A stretch of 64,000 bases of DNA, from NCBI GenBank assembly GCA_963693285.1, contig OY848917.1:13268192-13332191 (forward strand). Direction: 5' to 3'. The stretch is from Xestospongia muta (Eukaryota; Porifera; Demospongiae; Haplosclerida; Petrosiidae). A model generated the notes under the pieces. The model was not told the DNA's origin, ran no database searches, and worked only from the letters and a program-made list of their open reading frames with translations. A program made the translations under genes and the position numbers. How positions within the stretch are numbered: position 1 is the first letter of the stretch; each line of letters opens with the position of its first letter. Below, in pieces: positions 1-12,306 of this stretch.

Positions 1-1110
1 GTCAGTAGTTCATACATGGACTAACCAAATGTTATTTACAATATGAGGACGAGATTGATACAAACTGTCAATTTCATATATAGTCTTAGCATTTATGTCA
101 ACAACCTGTGTATGCATGTTGTAGTTATGAGGTCATATATTATAATGCTTTGATTTACTATTAATATCCAGTGCTGAGGTAAATGAACTGGAAATAGAAC
201 GAAGTCATATGATGACAAGTCTTGATTCTGTTGGAAGGAAATCTTATGCAGCATACAGTAGAGAGCATTACCTTAGACGTATTAGTGACTGCATCATATC
301 CTCTTGCTCTTAAAATTGGTATGAAAGTTGGATTGATTACCCATACCTTTATGTCACCCTGTGTTTTAGACTAAGTAATAATCAATTCAGTCAAAATAAA
401 AACACTACCCTCTGGACAAATTGTGAAATTGTTTTCAGATAATCCACTATGACCTATGTGCATACATAAATATATACAGTATTAATTATACAAACTACTT
501 ACATCTGATGACAGCCAATTTCCTGGGGCTAAAGACCTATACTTTTCGTGTTTCTTGACATCATTCCAATCCTGTATTAAAACTAAAATTTAAAAAAAGG
601 GAATTGTGCAAGTTCATCACCTTATCATCAACTTGACAATTGCTTACAGATATATGCTATGGAATATAATATATATTTTTAAATTATTAAGATAATTATT
701 AGTTTTTACAGTTTCCCAATCTGAGTATAGGGGTTTTGTACAAGTCTTCAGTATAGCCTACATAAAGCATTTATGTCATAATTCAGTATTGCCTACTGTT
801 TTCATACCCTCTCATTTGACTTGTATAATGCCAAAACAATGTTTTCCTAATTGGAATGCATAGAGGCACAGTAGTAACTATAAGTCCATATTCCTTACTG
901 AGATGTATTGACAGTTTTTGTTGTAATCATAGTTGCAGTTCACATGATTGTCATTATACTCTATCCAGTTATTCTGAATTTTAACCAAAGCAGTGTCTAA
1001 GTAAATATACATACATATTGATAAGCATATATTGATTTCATACAGTGTCCTGTATGAGTCGCTTCACCATGATGAATCTAGTAAAGGTGGAACAAGTTTA
1101 CCATCAATTT
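1..1110. other. AT-rich non-coding stretch
   Basis: No open frame of useful length or recognisable domain is visible. It may be intron or downstream sequence of the minus-strand exons that begin near 1111. Confidence 0.4.
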
Positions 1111-1990
1111 TCATATTTCGATGCTCACAATCATCCCAATAATATGATATGATCTTGAATTATACTTTTGACTCGGATATGCTTCAATAGTAACTCTCCT
1201 AAAGATAACTCGGTTAGGGATCAAATGGAGTGAGAAAACTAACTCTGGTATTGTTACAGGTGTTAGCAACTTTGATTTTGACAAGTCATTATGACGTTGT
1301 ATTGAAATAATTTGATAGTCTGGGAGAGCAGTGACTGTGGTATCAATGCATTTCATATACTGATTGCATTTGTCACACCTTCAATGACATGTCATATATA
1401 AAAATTCATGCTATTGTGTACAAAACTTACTTTGGAAGTGATGTATCCATTTCCCAATTGAAGATGGCATTGCACCACAGGTCCTTTAGATTACAACCCC
1501 TTTTCTTGACTGTTGTCATAATAATAGAGTGATATTCTGTATTTGTTGTCACCTAAAATTTTAGGAATCATATTGTATAGGGAAGTGGTTGGTATCAGAA
1601 TGTACCGTATGACAATGAGAGCATTCCTTGCTATTACTCGTTGTTATATTAAATAAATTGGGAACAATCTCAACATCCTGTTCACTAAATGTTAATCAAA
1701 AATCATAGACGACAAAATTATAACCTGCAGTGTCTCCACTAGGTTTGAAAGTACACAAGCAATACCTTCTGAGGCATCATTCATTGCTCCAAACACTAGA
1801 TTGTCTTGTTGTGATGTTAACAAAGCCTGATAGAGCAGATGTACATACATATTTTTATGTGTTCTAATTTCACTAACTGTAAATGAATCTGCACTTTGTA
1901 CTGATCTTTCAATTTCATAATGTATTCGTTGAAATTCAACTTGTATGGGTGACAGAAAGTCATGTGGTATTCCTATAAGCTTTATAAATG
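1111..1990 (-). CDS. Exons of an unrecognised minus-strand gene
   Basis: Three open segments look like exons on the minus strand. One around 1700-1990 reads IGIPHDFLSPIQVEF and later HLLYQALLTSQQDNLVFGAM. One around 1436-1550 contains KKRGCNLKDLWCNAIFNWEM and ends at a GTAAG donor. One at 1111-1356 contains PELVFSLHLIPNRVIFRRV. I do not recognise the family. They could be C-terminal exons of the PHD/transposase-like locus upstream, since the strand agrees and no clear terminator or new start separates them. They could also be a separate gene. Exon borders are approximate and no function is proposed. Confidence 0.35.
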
Positions 1991-2649
1991 TCCACAGTTT
2001 TAATTTTTTTATTTACCACACAAAAGTGATGGCACCAACGTAATACGAACCAATTGTAAAACACTATTCATCCAACAAATAGTATTAGAATAATTTTGGA
2101 AGCCTTTGTTGGACTTTGGCTGGACTTCGACCACTACTCCACTTTGATAGTCCTCCTGTCACAAAGTGATTACATTTTTATAACCTCTATACATACCATA
2201 ACTCTTGTTGGTGTTCTGTGAATTGAAAAGTTGATTCTTATAACTGTACATGTGCATTCGGGTATATACCTTTTACTCTCCCCCTTTTGAATGGACATGA
2301 TACATACATCATTATCATCATCCTCTTGTGTTCTATAGATATAGATACAGTTTAAACAATTTATGAAAGATTTGTACAAGCATGTACAGATAGATGTATA
2401 TAAGGACATGTACTTTTTATTGTCACTTTCTTCTACAATGATGACATCATCCATATCCGTCTGCTTGCTACATACATTGGTAGTACAACTATCTATACAT
2501 TGGCAAATAATTACCTTGAGATCAAATTAAATATCTTTTGGGGGGGCATCTGAAAATGGCCCCTTTCACCTACAGACAATCTTTTTTTTGATCTTCTTTG
2601 CCATTTTTCTTGTAACGGTTTGGATTCTTTTGATCTCTTTTTCTTATGT

Positions 2650-2652
2650 ATG

Positions 2653-2707
<55 letters not shown>

Positions 2708-2770
2708 GTAATATATACATTATATAGATAGATAGATAGATATAAATATAGATAGATAGATGGATGGATG
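2650..2770. repeat. AT dinucleotide and GATA/GATG microsatellite
   Basis: An uninterrupted TA run starts near 2656 and runs to about 2700. It is followed by short GATA units (about 2725-2760) and then GATG units. Open frames that cross it are low-complexity Ile/Tyr runs and are not genes. Confidence 0.9.
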
Positions 2771-2836
2771 GGTGAATGTACAGATAGGTAGTTGAAAACA
2801 GTACTGTATTTAAAGTCACTCTCAGCCTTACTCACC

Positions 2837-5800
2837 TTCAATGTGTTCTTGGTTTTTGCAGAAAGTTTATCTATAAATGCTCTTTGCCTCCCAATTAATA
2901 TAGAGTGTTGTTCTTTGATAAAAATGTCTGGTCTGAGCCGGTGTTGTGGATGGTCATGACGTTTTATGATTAAATTCCACGCTTCCACTGATCCAGTTGT
3001 CCTATCCACTTTTTCATTAATTACCTAATCACAAAGAAAGTTATTACAAAACTCTACATATTTATGTCAAATTACGAATTGTTCTAATTGTTCAGCATCA
3101 TTCTTGTCACTAGTCTTGTATCTCATTATGTTTCCTATAAGAAATGTGTTATAAACACACGTATGGTGTCTGTATTAAACTCAACCTCTTAGGACAGATG
3201 TCCATAATGGAATAAGTGATATCCATTTGGTTTCCATGATATCTTGCCAACTAGAGTTATAGAGGGGATTTTTTGGCTTCTTAGTGTCTGTTATTGTATA
3301 AACATCCTTAAGTTTTCCAATAATAAATGGATAAAATGGCTTCTTTGCCAATTTGTTTAGACGCTCTTCTTCCTTATTGTCACATACAACATCATCTTCA
3401 ATACTGTTTTGTCCCTCTTCTTCAGGTTCGAGTTGTTCATTCTCCTTTGGGCCTGCATCTCCCAATGTAGTAAACACTTTCTCTAAAGATGTGTATGCTA
3501 ACTTGACTTTTTCGTCTATATTTTGAGAACAGAACAAAGTATAGCTAAGTTGGAGACGTTTACAGAAAGATTGTATACTCCATGCATTAACAAGTGAAGA
3601 AAATGTGAACATTGTGAACCTGTATGCTTCTTTTGACAAACTACAAGGAATATATATATAAAGCATTAGTTATTGAATATATTACCATTTCCTTTTTAGA
3701 TCTTGTCTTATGCTCTTCATTACATGTGAGATGCATGCATGAATGAATGTCTTTTTAAAGTCATTTTCTGTTGAACAACCATTAGCAATCGAAAACACCG
3801 ATGCAAATAGTCGGACAGTGTTTCTTGATTGTACACTTTCAAAAAGCTCAGTAGTAATGTAAGGCTACGGTCGATGACAACTGTATGGGGCATAACCACA
3901 TTGGCATAACCATAAATTAGTGCTTCCGATCTTCGAAAAGACTCTAAAAAGTGTGATACTGCAAGAACTGAATGTTCTGTTGAGATGAACTCTGCTACAG
4001 CTACTGGTGGTTCCCCTTGAATTGGATGTTTAATAACAAGTGAATAGTAGTATAATGGAGAAGTGGTCTCATAAGCAGTGTTCTTTAAAGACATGATACT
4101 TCCAGTTGCATCCAGAAATAGAGTTTGAGAGGGTATCAGATGATGGTATAACCGAACTCCCTCCTCCGTGAAACAAATCAAACTAAATGGATAAGCACAT
4201 ATTCTCTGAATGTAACCTCTTATTTTAGATGCTGGAGATGTTTCAATAATGTTATCCCTGAGATTGATTAGTGATCGAATAAGTTCAAAGTGGAACTCTC
4301 TCTCCTTGTTTGCTTCTGATGAGATTTTTTGAATTGTGCTTAGATTTTTGCCAACTTTATCCCTTTTCCTGATTCTAGCTCCTCAGCCTTGATCGATGCA
4401 AAGATCGTGCTGTAAACAGTTGATGGTGATTGGTACGTAAGAACTTTTTTCAGTTTTTTTCTGTCTACTTCTTGAATTTGTCTTGCCTTTCGTTCCTTTC
4501 TGTCATGATTTACAATACTGCTGGAGAATGATACACGTATATTGAGGTGCGATGGTGGTGACGTTATGTCGTAATCAGAAATTTCTGCTGTGAATTTGAC
4601 TGGACAGTCCTTAAAAGTACACTGCCCACTGCAACAAAAGACAACAGATGACTTTTTACGAGAATGTAGAGCTTTCCTCCACTTTCTCTTGAAAGCAAAG
4701 GAACAATAGGAGTTTCCTTTCATTAAGAATCGCAGGATGATGTTCTTCCAATGAGGAGCAAGTGATTTCTTTAGGCCTCCCATTCTTTCCCAGAGTTTCC
4801 ATGTTAACTTGTACATATTGTCAGGATTTATAGATACTTGGAAGAATTGGTCATCACTTCCACTCTAAACAAAAGTAATATCAATAACACTTTGTTCTCG
4901 TCCCTCATTGTACCTTACCTGAAAAGACTGTTCAATCCACGAGGATGGTGTTTTAAGAAATGTTGGTAAGTCTTTTTTCTATTATAATTGATGCATTTCA
5001 TTTTAGTCCATTATAACAATTAGCATTTACCATCTCAGTTGACTCAAGTGTTCCAAGTAGCTGCAATTGCTCTTCAAGCTTGTCTATAAATTCACATGTA
5101 AGTTAATAATGTGTTTACTAATGTTTCACCTTCGTCATACAGGAGTTCATCTTTCATTGCCTCAACACAAGAAGGACATTTGTATGTTGCACAACTTAAT
5201 GCCTGTTCCTTGCTGATATCAACACATTCAGGATGAAAAAAGTCTGCACAATAGTCGCACATTATCATGAAGCTTGAAAATGAAGTATTAAGTGTTTATT
5301 TAGACTTTTTTTAAATATACCTTTCATCATTGTATGGTTTCTGGCATATACAATAAAGGTCAAGAGCAGAAGAGTCAATTGAGTCAACATAATACTCAGA
5401 TTTGTTAGGCTGTAAATGATCAGGTGAATATTTTGACATTATATAACTATCATTGAGGGTGGAGAGAGAGTCTTGTTGGAATATATAAGTCTACATATTG
5501 TGACTATCAAGACATATAGTCCTATTTGTTTACACTTACAGATTTAAAGTTGCCAGTAGATGATGTGTCATTGGCTGAGATGTCGTTCTGTCCATTAAGA
5601 GTTTGAAAAGGTTAACTTTATATTGATGTCAACACTTACATGAATTGATTCATGGACATTGTCACTATCAAGAAGGTTAGTATCAGGTATAGGAGGTATA
5701 AGATTGTGAGTGATCTGTTGTACAGCCGATATCTATATGTCATATGTGTAGCCTACAGGATGACTCACTATATCCAAGCATTGGTGAGAAGAGATTGCTT

Positions 5801-6269
5801 GAGTTGTCTCAAGATGAGTATTACTGCCCTATATTGAAAGTGGATATCATGACCACACACTTTTAGACACAAGTGGACTTACTGGTTTACCAATATTGTG
5901 CTTGATTATAGAATCAGATGTTGTCATATCTTCAATTCTGATAGGAGAAGCTTGGCAGGTGGGTATCTAATATTATAAAGATCCATCGAGTTTTTCTGTG
6001 TCCATGTATTACCAATATTAATATCATACACATACCTTTTGGGTTATTAGATCAATAATAGCTGTTCTAAAATCACTGACATTTTTGTACCAGTGACTAC
6101 TGACAGCCTTTGTTAGTTTTGTTGATGGTTTCACCTCATTGCAGGCAGCCATTGCTGCCTTGTACCAATACCCATCCTTTTTACAAGAAGCCTTCCTAGG
6201 CGGTAACCCATTTTCACAGACAAAGGTAATAAGGGCTTCTCTGTTAACTTTGAACTTGACTTTACGTGG
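2837..6269 (-). pseudogene. PHD finger plus transposase-like gene, frameshifted
   Basis: This is a multi-exon minus-strand locus. An N-terminal exon (6036-6269) contains REALITFVCENGLPPRKASC. A PHD finger is split over two exons (about 5320-5410 and 5150-5275): LYCICQKPYNDE joins to MIMCDYCADFFHPECVDI and later YKCPSC, which gives the C4-H-C3 zinc ligands. A long exon from about 4864 to 3700 resembles large domesticated or MULE-like transposases of invertebrates, with a possible acidic site in LFLDATGS and VVIDRSLTLL, then FIHACISHVMK. The 3181-3660 exon ends in PLWTSVL. The exon at 2837-3025 holds GSVEAWNLIIKR and LRPDIFIKEQ. Two single-base deletions, near 4361 in an A run and near 3800, break the frame, yet the sense continues on each side. 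It is therefore either a young pseudogene or an assembly error. The transposase link is a judgement from pattern only. Confidence 0.6.
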
Positions 6270-6529
6270 CTGAATGAAAAAAAACAATTTAATAATCATA
6301 TACATACATTTCTAACCATAGTGGTACAAGATAACCACCGTATTTAGAAGTTGAGATGATCTGTTGCACCAAATTGACTAATAGATGGCAGAGTTTTTTT
6401 TAAAAATAATAATCGTAAAACGAAGAATAGAAGAGTTCACTGTCAATGTTTCTCAAATAAATAGCACTTGACAACTGAAGTCAGTCTTACTTATATATAG
6501 TCGCACTGATGCAATAAGTTTAAACCTGT

Positions 6530-7330
6530 TTGTAAGTAATGAAGTATTTGAATTTGAAATAGTGTTAATAAGCCCATGCAATGGAACTGCTAATGTCACG
6601 ATGAATCTCTGAGGATTAGCACAATCATGTCTTAACAAAGACATGAATTAGTGTAAAATCAAAGGAAGGTATGTTCAAAGTTATGATTCCTTGCAGAATA
6701 CATACTAATATCTCAATAATAACACGATTATTCAATTTTAACTTCTATCTTTTATTTTTGCTATAGTACATATATTTTGCATACATAAATACAGTTGAGA
6801 CCGTGGAAAGAGTAGGTGTGGTGCTCCAACAAGCAAAACAAATATGTCGAAATTTTTATTTTTGCTGATATCTTAAGGTATTTGTTGGTTGTATTAATCA
6901 TATTCACATATATTTTGTGAGTACAAATGTAGTCGAGGCCATTGCAAGAGTAGATATGTTGTCACTGCCCAGCAAAAATGAAAAATGTAGAAAATTATAT
7001 TTTTGCTGATCTATTAAGGTGTTTAGTTGATTGTATTAATCCTATTCACATGCAATAGAACTGTTAATGTTGTGATGAATCCCTGAGGATTAACACTTAT
7101 TGTGTCCTATTTACAGATAGTACTGATGCAACAAATTTAAGCCTGCTTGCAATAATGAAGTGCTTACATATGAAGTAGTGTTGATAAGCACATGTAATGG
7201 AACTGTTAATGTCACGATGAATCTCTGAGGATTAACACTATCGTGTCTTAACAAAGACAAGAATTGGAGTAAAATGAAATGAAGGTATGTTCAATGTGAT
7301 AATACCTTCTACAATACACATACATTAAAA
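6530..7330. repeat. Imperfect direct duplication
   Basis: The segment around 6530-6720 (key piece: GTCACGATGAATCTCTGAGG) recurs around 7140-7330 in the same orientation. A shorter third copy lies near 7050-7110. No coding sense was seen. Confidence 0.75.
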
Positions 7331-9170
7331 CTAAGTCAAGTAACTTTAATTAATAAATAAATAATAATCAAGATGTGAAGAAAACACTAGATCATATCAA
7401 ATACCTGTATTATAATTATATGTATGTGTGTTGTGTATGTGTACTCATGTGTTATGCACTAGATTGTTATTTCTTGCTCTCTTCCACATTTACATCAACT
7501 GCAGTCAAAACCATTTCAGGAATAGGTCTTACCCAACTAAAATGAAAAGTTTAGAAAATTTATTTTTGTTAAGCTATAAAAGTGTATAGTTGATCATATT
7601 ATTAATATTTACATATATTTTGTGATCACAAATGTGTTTACACAATTAACTCAATTGTTGTAATTCTCCTAGTACCTTTACATGATCCACGGCCAGCCTT
7701 ATAATCACCTAATAATATAATATTAATTTGCTATATCAATCTCTGATTTACTTCTCCTTCACTTTCAGTTTGATGTGGATAACTCGAGATTTCAACAAAC
7801 CACAAGCTAAATGCTGGCAAAATCTTGCAACATATATCAAATTGCAAAAGCATGATGTCTTATATTATTTATTTCATTGTTACTCACATGTAACCATAGA
7901 CAAAATGTCATAAGCTATTCTGGTAGTGACATGTGTGAACCTCCTGCTACATAGACTCTGGAGTACTTCATGTGGTCACTATGAACAGGTTAGTCCATTA
8001 TATTTTAATGATGTCATGATTCTTGTTTCAGGCTAACACTGATCATGTGTATAATTACCAATTTGGTGATGATAATTATGGGTGGAGTCCAATTTATTCA
8101 TTTAAAGTACCACCTAAATCTGATCCAAATGCCGGAATAAAAATTATAACATTTGGAATTAAAATATGATACTTTACGATCTATTTGAACTTTCTCCCTC
8201 CAATATATGGGTGAATTCCAAGTGATGTTAGTCTTCAAGCAATCCATTCACAAGTTCCTTCTCTTCAAATAACTCGCCTCATTGAATCAGACATACCTAT
8301 GATAGATCTTGTATTACATATTGGAGATATGAGTGTTAAGTCAATATGAAACTGACTTTCATTCTCTCTTTTGTAGTGGGATGAATTCTTTGATTTAATT
8401 CAACCAATATTTACTCAAGCACCACATATGGTATATATTGGTAATCACGAAAATACTTTTCCAAGTTAGGGTAAGTAAGGGAACTAGATAAACTTGTTTT
8501 TGTATCCTGTCTTTCCAGTTATTTCTCTAAAGGAACTGACTCTGGAGGCAAGTGTGGTGTTCCCTACAACAAAAGATTACTTTTGTCAAAATCAGGAACA
8601 GATCAGGATTGGTAAGCAGTGATATAATCTATCTTGATTCTAATGCATTCAATAATATAGGTACAATTTTTGATATTGGTAATATTCGTGTTATTGTAAT
8701 GAGTACTGAACATAACTTTACCATGGGATCTCCCCAGTAAGTTTGGCTTCAAAACAATTGTCTATAGTGAATAGAGAAGTGATTTCATAGTTAATTTTTG
8801 GTTGTCACAGGTAAAGTATGTAGTAAGCATTTGTATGTATTATCATGGCTGTTTCTTTCTAGGCTTAAGTATGTTCATATAAATAATGAGATAAATGCAG
8901 TGAAGACCATTATAGGAGTAGGTGTAGTGCTTATGTCCAACGGAAATTAAAAATGTAACAATATTTATTTTTGTTGATTTATTAAGGTGTATAGTTGATT
9001 GTATTAATCATATTCTCATGTATCTTGTAGCTCAAATGTAGTCAAAACCTATTAACCATATTTACATGTATTTTGAATACAGTTGTCTCCTCCCAGCATA
9101 AAAAGAAAAATAATAGAAATTATTATTGTTGGCCTATTATAGCGTGCAGTTGGTTGTATTAATTGTAAAC
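6775..9170. repeat. Dispersed ~130-base AT-rich repeat, about five copies
   Basis: Copies start near 6775, 6910, 7475, 8880 and 9040. Each holds a version of an AAATGCAGTCAAGACC block, then TTATTTTTGCTGAT, then a TGATTGTATTAATCATATTC block. Two copies are adjacent. The others flank the broken phosphatase gene on both sides, so the repeat has spread around it. No open frame of note. Confidence 0.7.
7970..8735 (+). pseudogene. Purple acid phosphatase-like gene remnant
   Basis: Plus-strand pieces match the metallophosphoesterase of purple acid phosphatases. YNYQFGDDNYGWSPIYSFKV corresponds to the end of the N-terminal FN3-like domain. LVLHIGDMS corresponds to the GDxx metal motif. The piece VYIGNHEN carries the intact GNHE motif. 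GGKCGVPYNKR and IGNIRVIVMSTEHNF follow, with GT-AG introns in between (donors near 8340 and 8471). A TAG sits right after NHENTFPS (about 8467), and stops follow ITFGIKI near 8168, so the frame is broken. Nothing matching the C-terminal metal-binding histidines is visible, so the copy is also truncated. Ancestral enzymes hydrolyse phosphomonoesters with a two-metal centre. This copy should be inactive. Confidence 0.75.
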
Positions 9171-9614
9171 TGTTGATCATAAAAAATTAACACTCTTTGA
9201 TGTTTCTGATTGATAAAATTGTTTTCCAACCAACCTTAAGTATTATATCTAATGTTTCAACCTAGGTAGTGAAATGAGTTCTGCAGCAATAAATTTGAAG
9301 ATAAAATTCAATGTTTATTTCATTTATTAAGTTTCTGTTGACATACAAATGTATTTGTTTGTAATGTTTTTGTTTCATATATTGTTATAATATTTAACTT
9401 TAATTTTTATTTCTATTATAACCAATCTAGCATTGGTATGCATTCTCAGTGTTATACAAACAATATATATTGTTATTGGTATTGCTCAGGCACCTTTGTC
9501 TGGTTTATTTAAATAAAAATAAAAATATTTAAATATATTTTCTTAATCTTCCAAACATTAGCCAGCCCCACCCAATGATAATATTAAAGCCCACGCAACA
9601 GCAAAACCACAAGA

Positions 9615-9908
9615 ATGTCAAATATTTGTCCTCAGGAATGTGAGGCTAACTTCAACAGAGTTTATACTGATGTAATTTATTTACTGTCTGAGGCTAGAGG
9701 GAGTCCTTCCTCGAGGAAAACCGAGGAGACTAAGTCAACTATAAATTGCAGAGAATATAATGTCAGAGCATCACTACTACAGTCACCAATTCCTTTGAGT
9801 GGATTCAACTACCAACCTGTCTTTCTAGAACCTGAAGAAGCTAAATGCCTACACAATCCACTAATTAGTAAACCTTGGGTTGTTAAGTTGTATTTGGTGG
9901 GAATGTAA
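9615..9908 (+). CDS. Short open frame, no recognised family
   Basis: A 97-codon frame begins MSNICPQECEANFN and ends VVKLYLVGM. It has no signal peptide, membrane segment or known motif. It abuts the transposase relic on the other strand. It may be chance, or part of the same decayed element. Confidence 0.2.
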   Translation: MSNICPQECEANFNRVYTDVIYLLSEARGSPSSRKTEETKSTINCREYNVRASLLQSPIPLSGFNYQPVFLEPEEAKCLHNPLISKPWVVKLYLVGM

Positions 9909-9929
9909 ATACCAAAACTTTTCTTTTGG

Positions 9930-10730
9930 AAAATATCACAAGAAATGTTTCAAGAACCAAAATGTGAACAGTTCCATGTCCATCCATCCTTTTGGGGAAA
10001 ACCATGCAATGTCTCTGGTACTTCACCAATAGTTTGGTCATGCCCCAAACGTTTTGTGTTCAATATAATCATTGGTGGTAAGTAACTACCCCTTTCACTC
10101 ACACACCTGACCACAGTTATATGTTCCTTTTTACCATTTACAATGGTGCTTGAGTATTTATCACCATAGTGTGACACTATTTTGAGTGGTTTAGGATCTA
10201 AAAGTATACCAGTTTCATCTAAATTGAATATCTAACAAGGTTTATTTAATAAATTTTTTATGAGAGCTTCTTCCAATATATTGAAATATTGATCAATCAC
10301 TTCTTCATTGGTAGCCATAGCTCTAGATTTTGATAACAAAGCTGGAGTTCCTTAAAGTAATATTGGGATTCCTTTCGACAGAAACTTTCTCACCACCCAT
10401 TTGACACCTCCTTCTCAACTCCACGACTGCTTAACAACTTTTCAAATAGCAAAATTAAATCACTATGAGTATTCCAAATCCTATTTAAGTACACCCAACT
10501 AAAAATGATACTAAATGTTCCTCTTCAGAGTCAGATAAATATTTTGGAGCTCCACAGACAACACCAGGAAGCACTTTCCCAGACAGCCTATCATAAATGG
10601 TACTTTTAGGAATATTAAAATCTGCTGCTGCCACTTGTGCTATTCATGGTAATTGCTTTCAATGCATATTCCATCCTCTTCTTGGTCCACATTTTTTGAC
10701 TTCGAAGGGAACCAGAGTCAGGCAGCTGTG
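9930..10730 (-). pseudogene. Pogo/Tigger-like (DDE_1) transposase relic
   Basis: Read on the minus strand the order is as follows. A helix-turn-helix piece reads AAADFNIPKSTIYDRLSGKV then PKYLSDSEEEHLVSF. A linker follows (NEEVIDQYFNILEEALIKN). Then comes the DDE_1 core FNLDETGILLDPKPLKIV, with the first catalytic Asp in LDET, and after it HYGDKYSS, KKEHITVVRCVSERGSYLPP and GEVPETLHGFPQKDGWTW. This matches the jerky/Tigger branch of pogo transposases. Stops and frame changes occur throughout, for example just after FLVGCT and before IFNLDET. The third acidic residue region is not found, so it is a dead, truncated copy. No inverted repeats were found at the ends. Confidence 0.85.
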
Positions 10731-11745
10731 AATGTATAAAATTGGCACGATAACTGTGGTTTGGGTTTTCTTTCCCAAAAAAACCACAGTCTATCCTTCA
10801 ATGGCAGACAAGAAAGCATCTTTAATCTACCTCAATTTTGAATGATGTTCACTATCTGAGAGATTGAGCCAAAATAGTGGTTTTTGGTCCATCTGGATTA
10901 TAAGGGTGTGGATAGGGGTGTGTAGTGTAATTTTGTGGGAGTTTGAAACCAGCTGATATTACTGACAGTTAGATGTGACTCATAGAAGAGTTTACTGCCA
11001 TTGTTGTAAATAAAAAAGTTTATAGCAAAGAGCTTGTAACAATTTTTGTATGATATTACATGTTTTGAGTCTGTATATTGAATATTACTGTTGTGGCAGT
11101 TTGAACTGTCTTCCTCTAAAATGTAGGGGACTAACATCATGATTTTTACAGCCATTGTAGAATTACTTATGACTAAGTTTTGGGTGAATTAAGAATAAAT
11201 GTTTATTGTTCTTAGTAGATTTTTCTGTCTGAAATTTGATGGTTTTGAGTGATTGAGCATTTACTCTAGTATATGTTTTGCATACTTAAATGGATATATT
11301 ACTTAACTATTATGAATGGTGGATCTATAATACCAATACAAGATTAAAACATAACCATGCATTTCTCAGTACTATGTAAGAATTTTTATACTGTATAGCT
11401 GAAATTTTTTATAGGCTAAAAAGATATTTGAGAAGATAGTAAATTGGTGAATAAAGGTGTCATGAAACAACTTTTGGTAGCCTCTCTAGCTAAGTAAGAA
11501 TATATGTAGACAATGGTCCTTAAGGATTTGGAAAGAAAACTGTTTAATGAAGTAATAATTGTATAGAGACATGCGGCTATAATGAATTGGAGACTGCTAT
11601 GCCTAAAATGATTATCGATTTTGTGGATCTGTGATCATGAAATTATAGAATTTTAGCCTGAAATATGTAGAATAACTATTTATGCTTGAATGATTTTTTA
11701 ACAAAGCTTATGTTTTATGGATTTATTTTTGTCATTAGTTATGTC

Positions 11746-11789
11746 AGACATATGCAAACATCAGACATATGCAAACATCAGACATATGA
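11746..11789. repeat. Tandem 17-base repeat
   Basis: The unit TCAGACATATGCAAACA is present about two and a half times in direct tandem. Confidence 0.9.
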
Positions 11790-12235
11790 TATCTCTGTAG
11801 CAGGTATGTACTTTATTGTTATATCATCTAGTATTATATGTACTAATGTTTAGCTGTGTATATGTAGATAATATTATTTTATTTGTAGATAATGTTTTTC
11901 TACTGGTAATAAAAGTAGAGGGTGAGAATTTGATACTGTCATACTACCGATGATTATGTAGAGTGATAGAGAAATTTATCAATGGAGAAAACGTTGATTA
12001 TAGTAAGGATGTCATACAAAAACTTTTCTGATTTTTATATTCCTTAAAATAGCTAAATTTCCTGAAGATGAAAACAATTTGTTTTATGTAGCCATTACAA
12101 GAGAAAAAAGCAGTTATTTCTTAATGACACTGTTTTCAAAGTGTTAGGTTGAGTTATGAAACACTTTGTTGTCCCTTCAGTTTTGGTCAGTAGTTTATGA
12201 ATGCAAATAATATTACTTTAAAAAAAGAAAACATT

Positions 12236-12246
12236 ATTATTATTAC

Positions 12247-12306
<60 letters not shown>
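12236..12306. repeat. ATT trinucleotide microsatellite
   Basis: A nearly pure TTA/ATT run of about 70 bases with a few interruptions at the left end. Confidence 0.95.

Noticed and set aside
2511..3009. Two overlapping minus frames rich in Tyr/Ile across 2640-2770
   Set aside because: The Tyr/Ile part is translation of the TA and GATA microsatellite. Only the exon part at 2837-3025 is kept.
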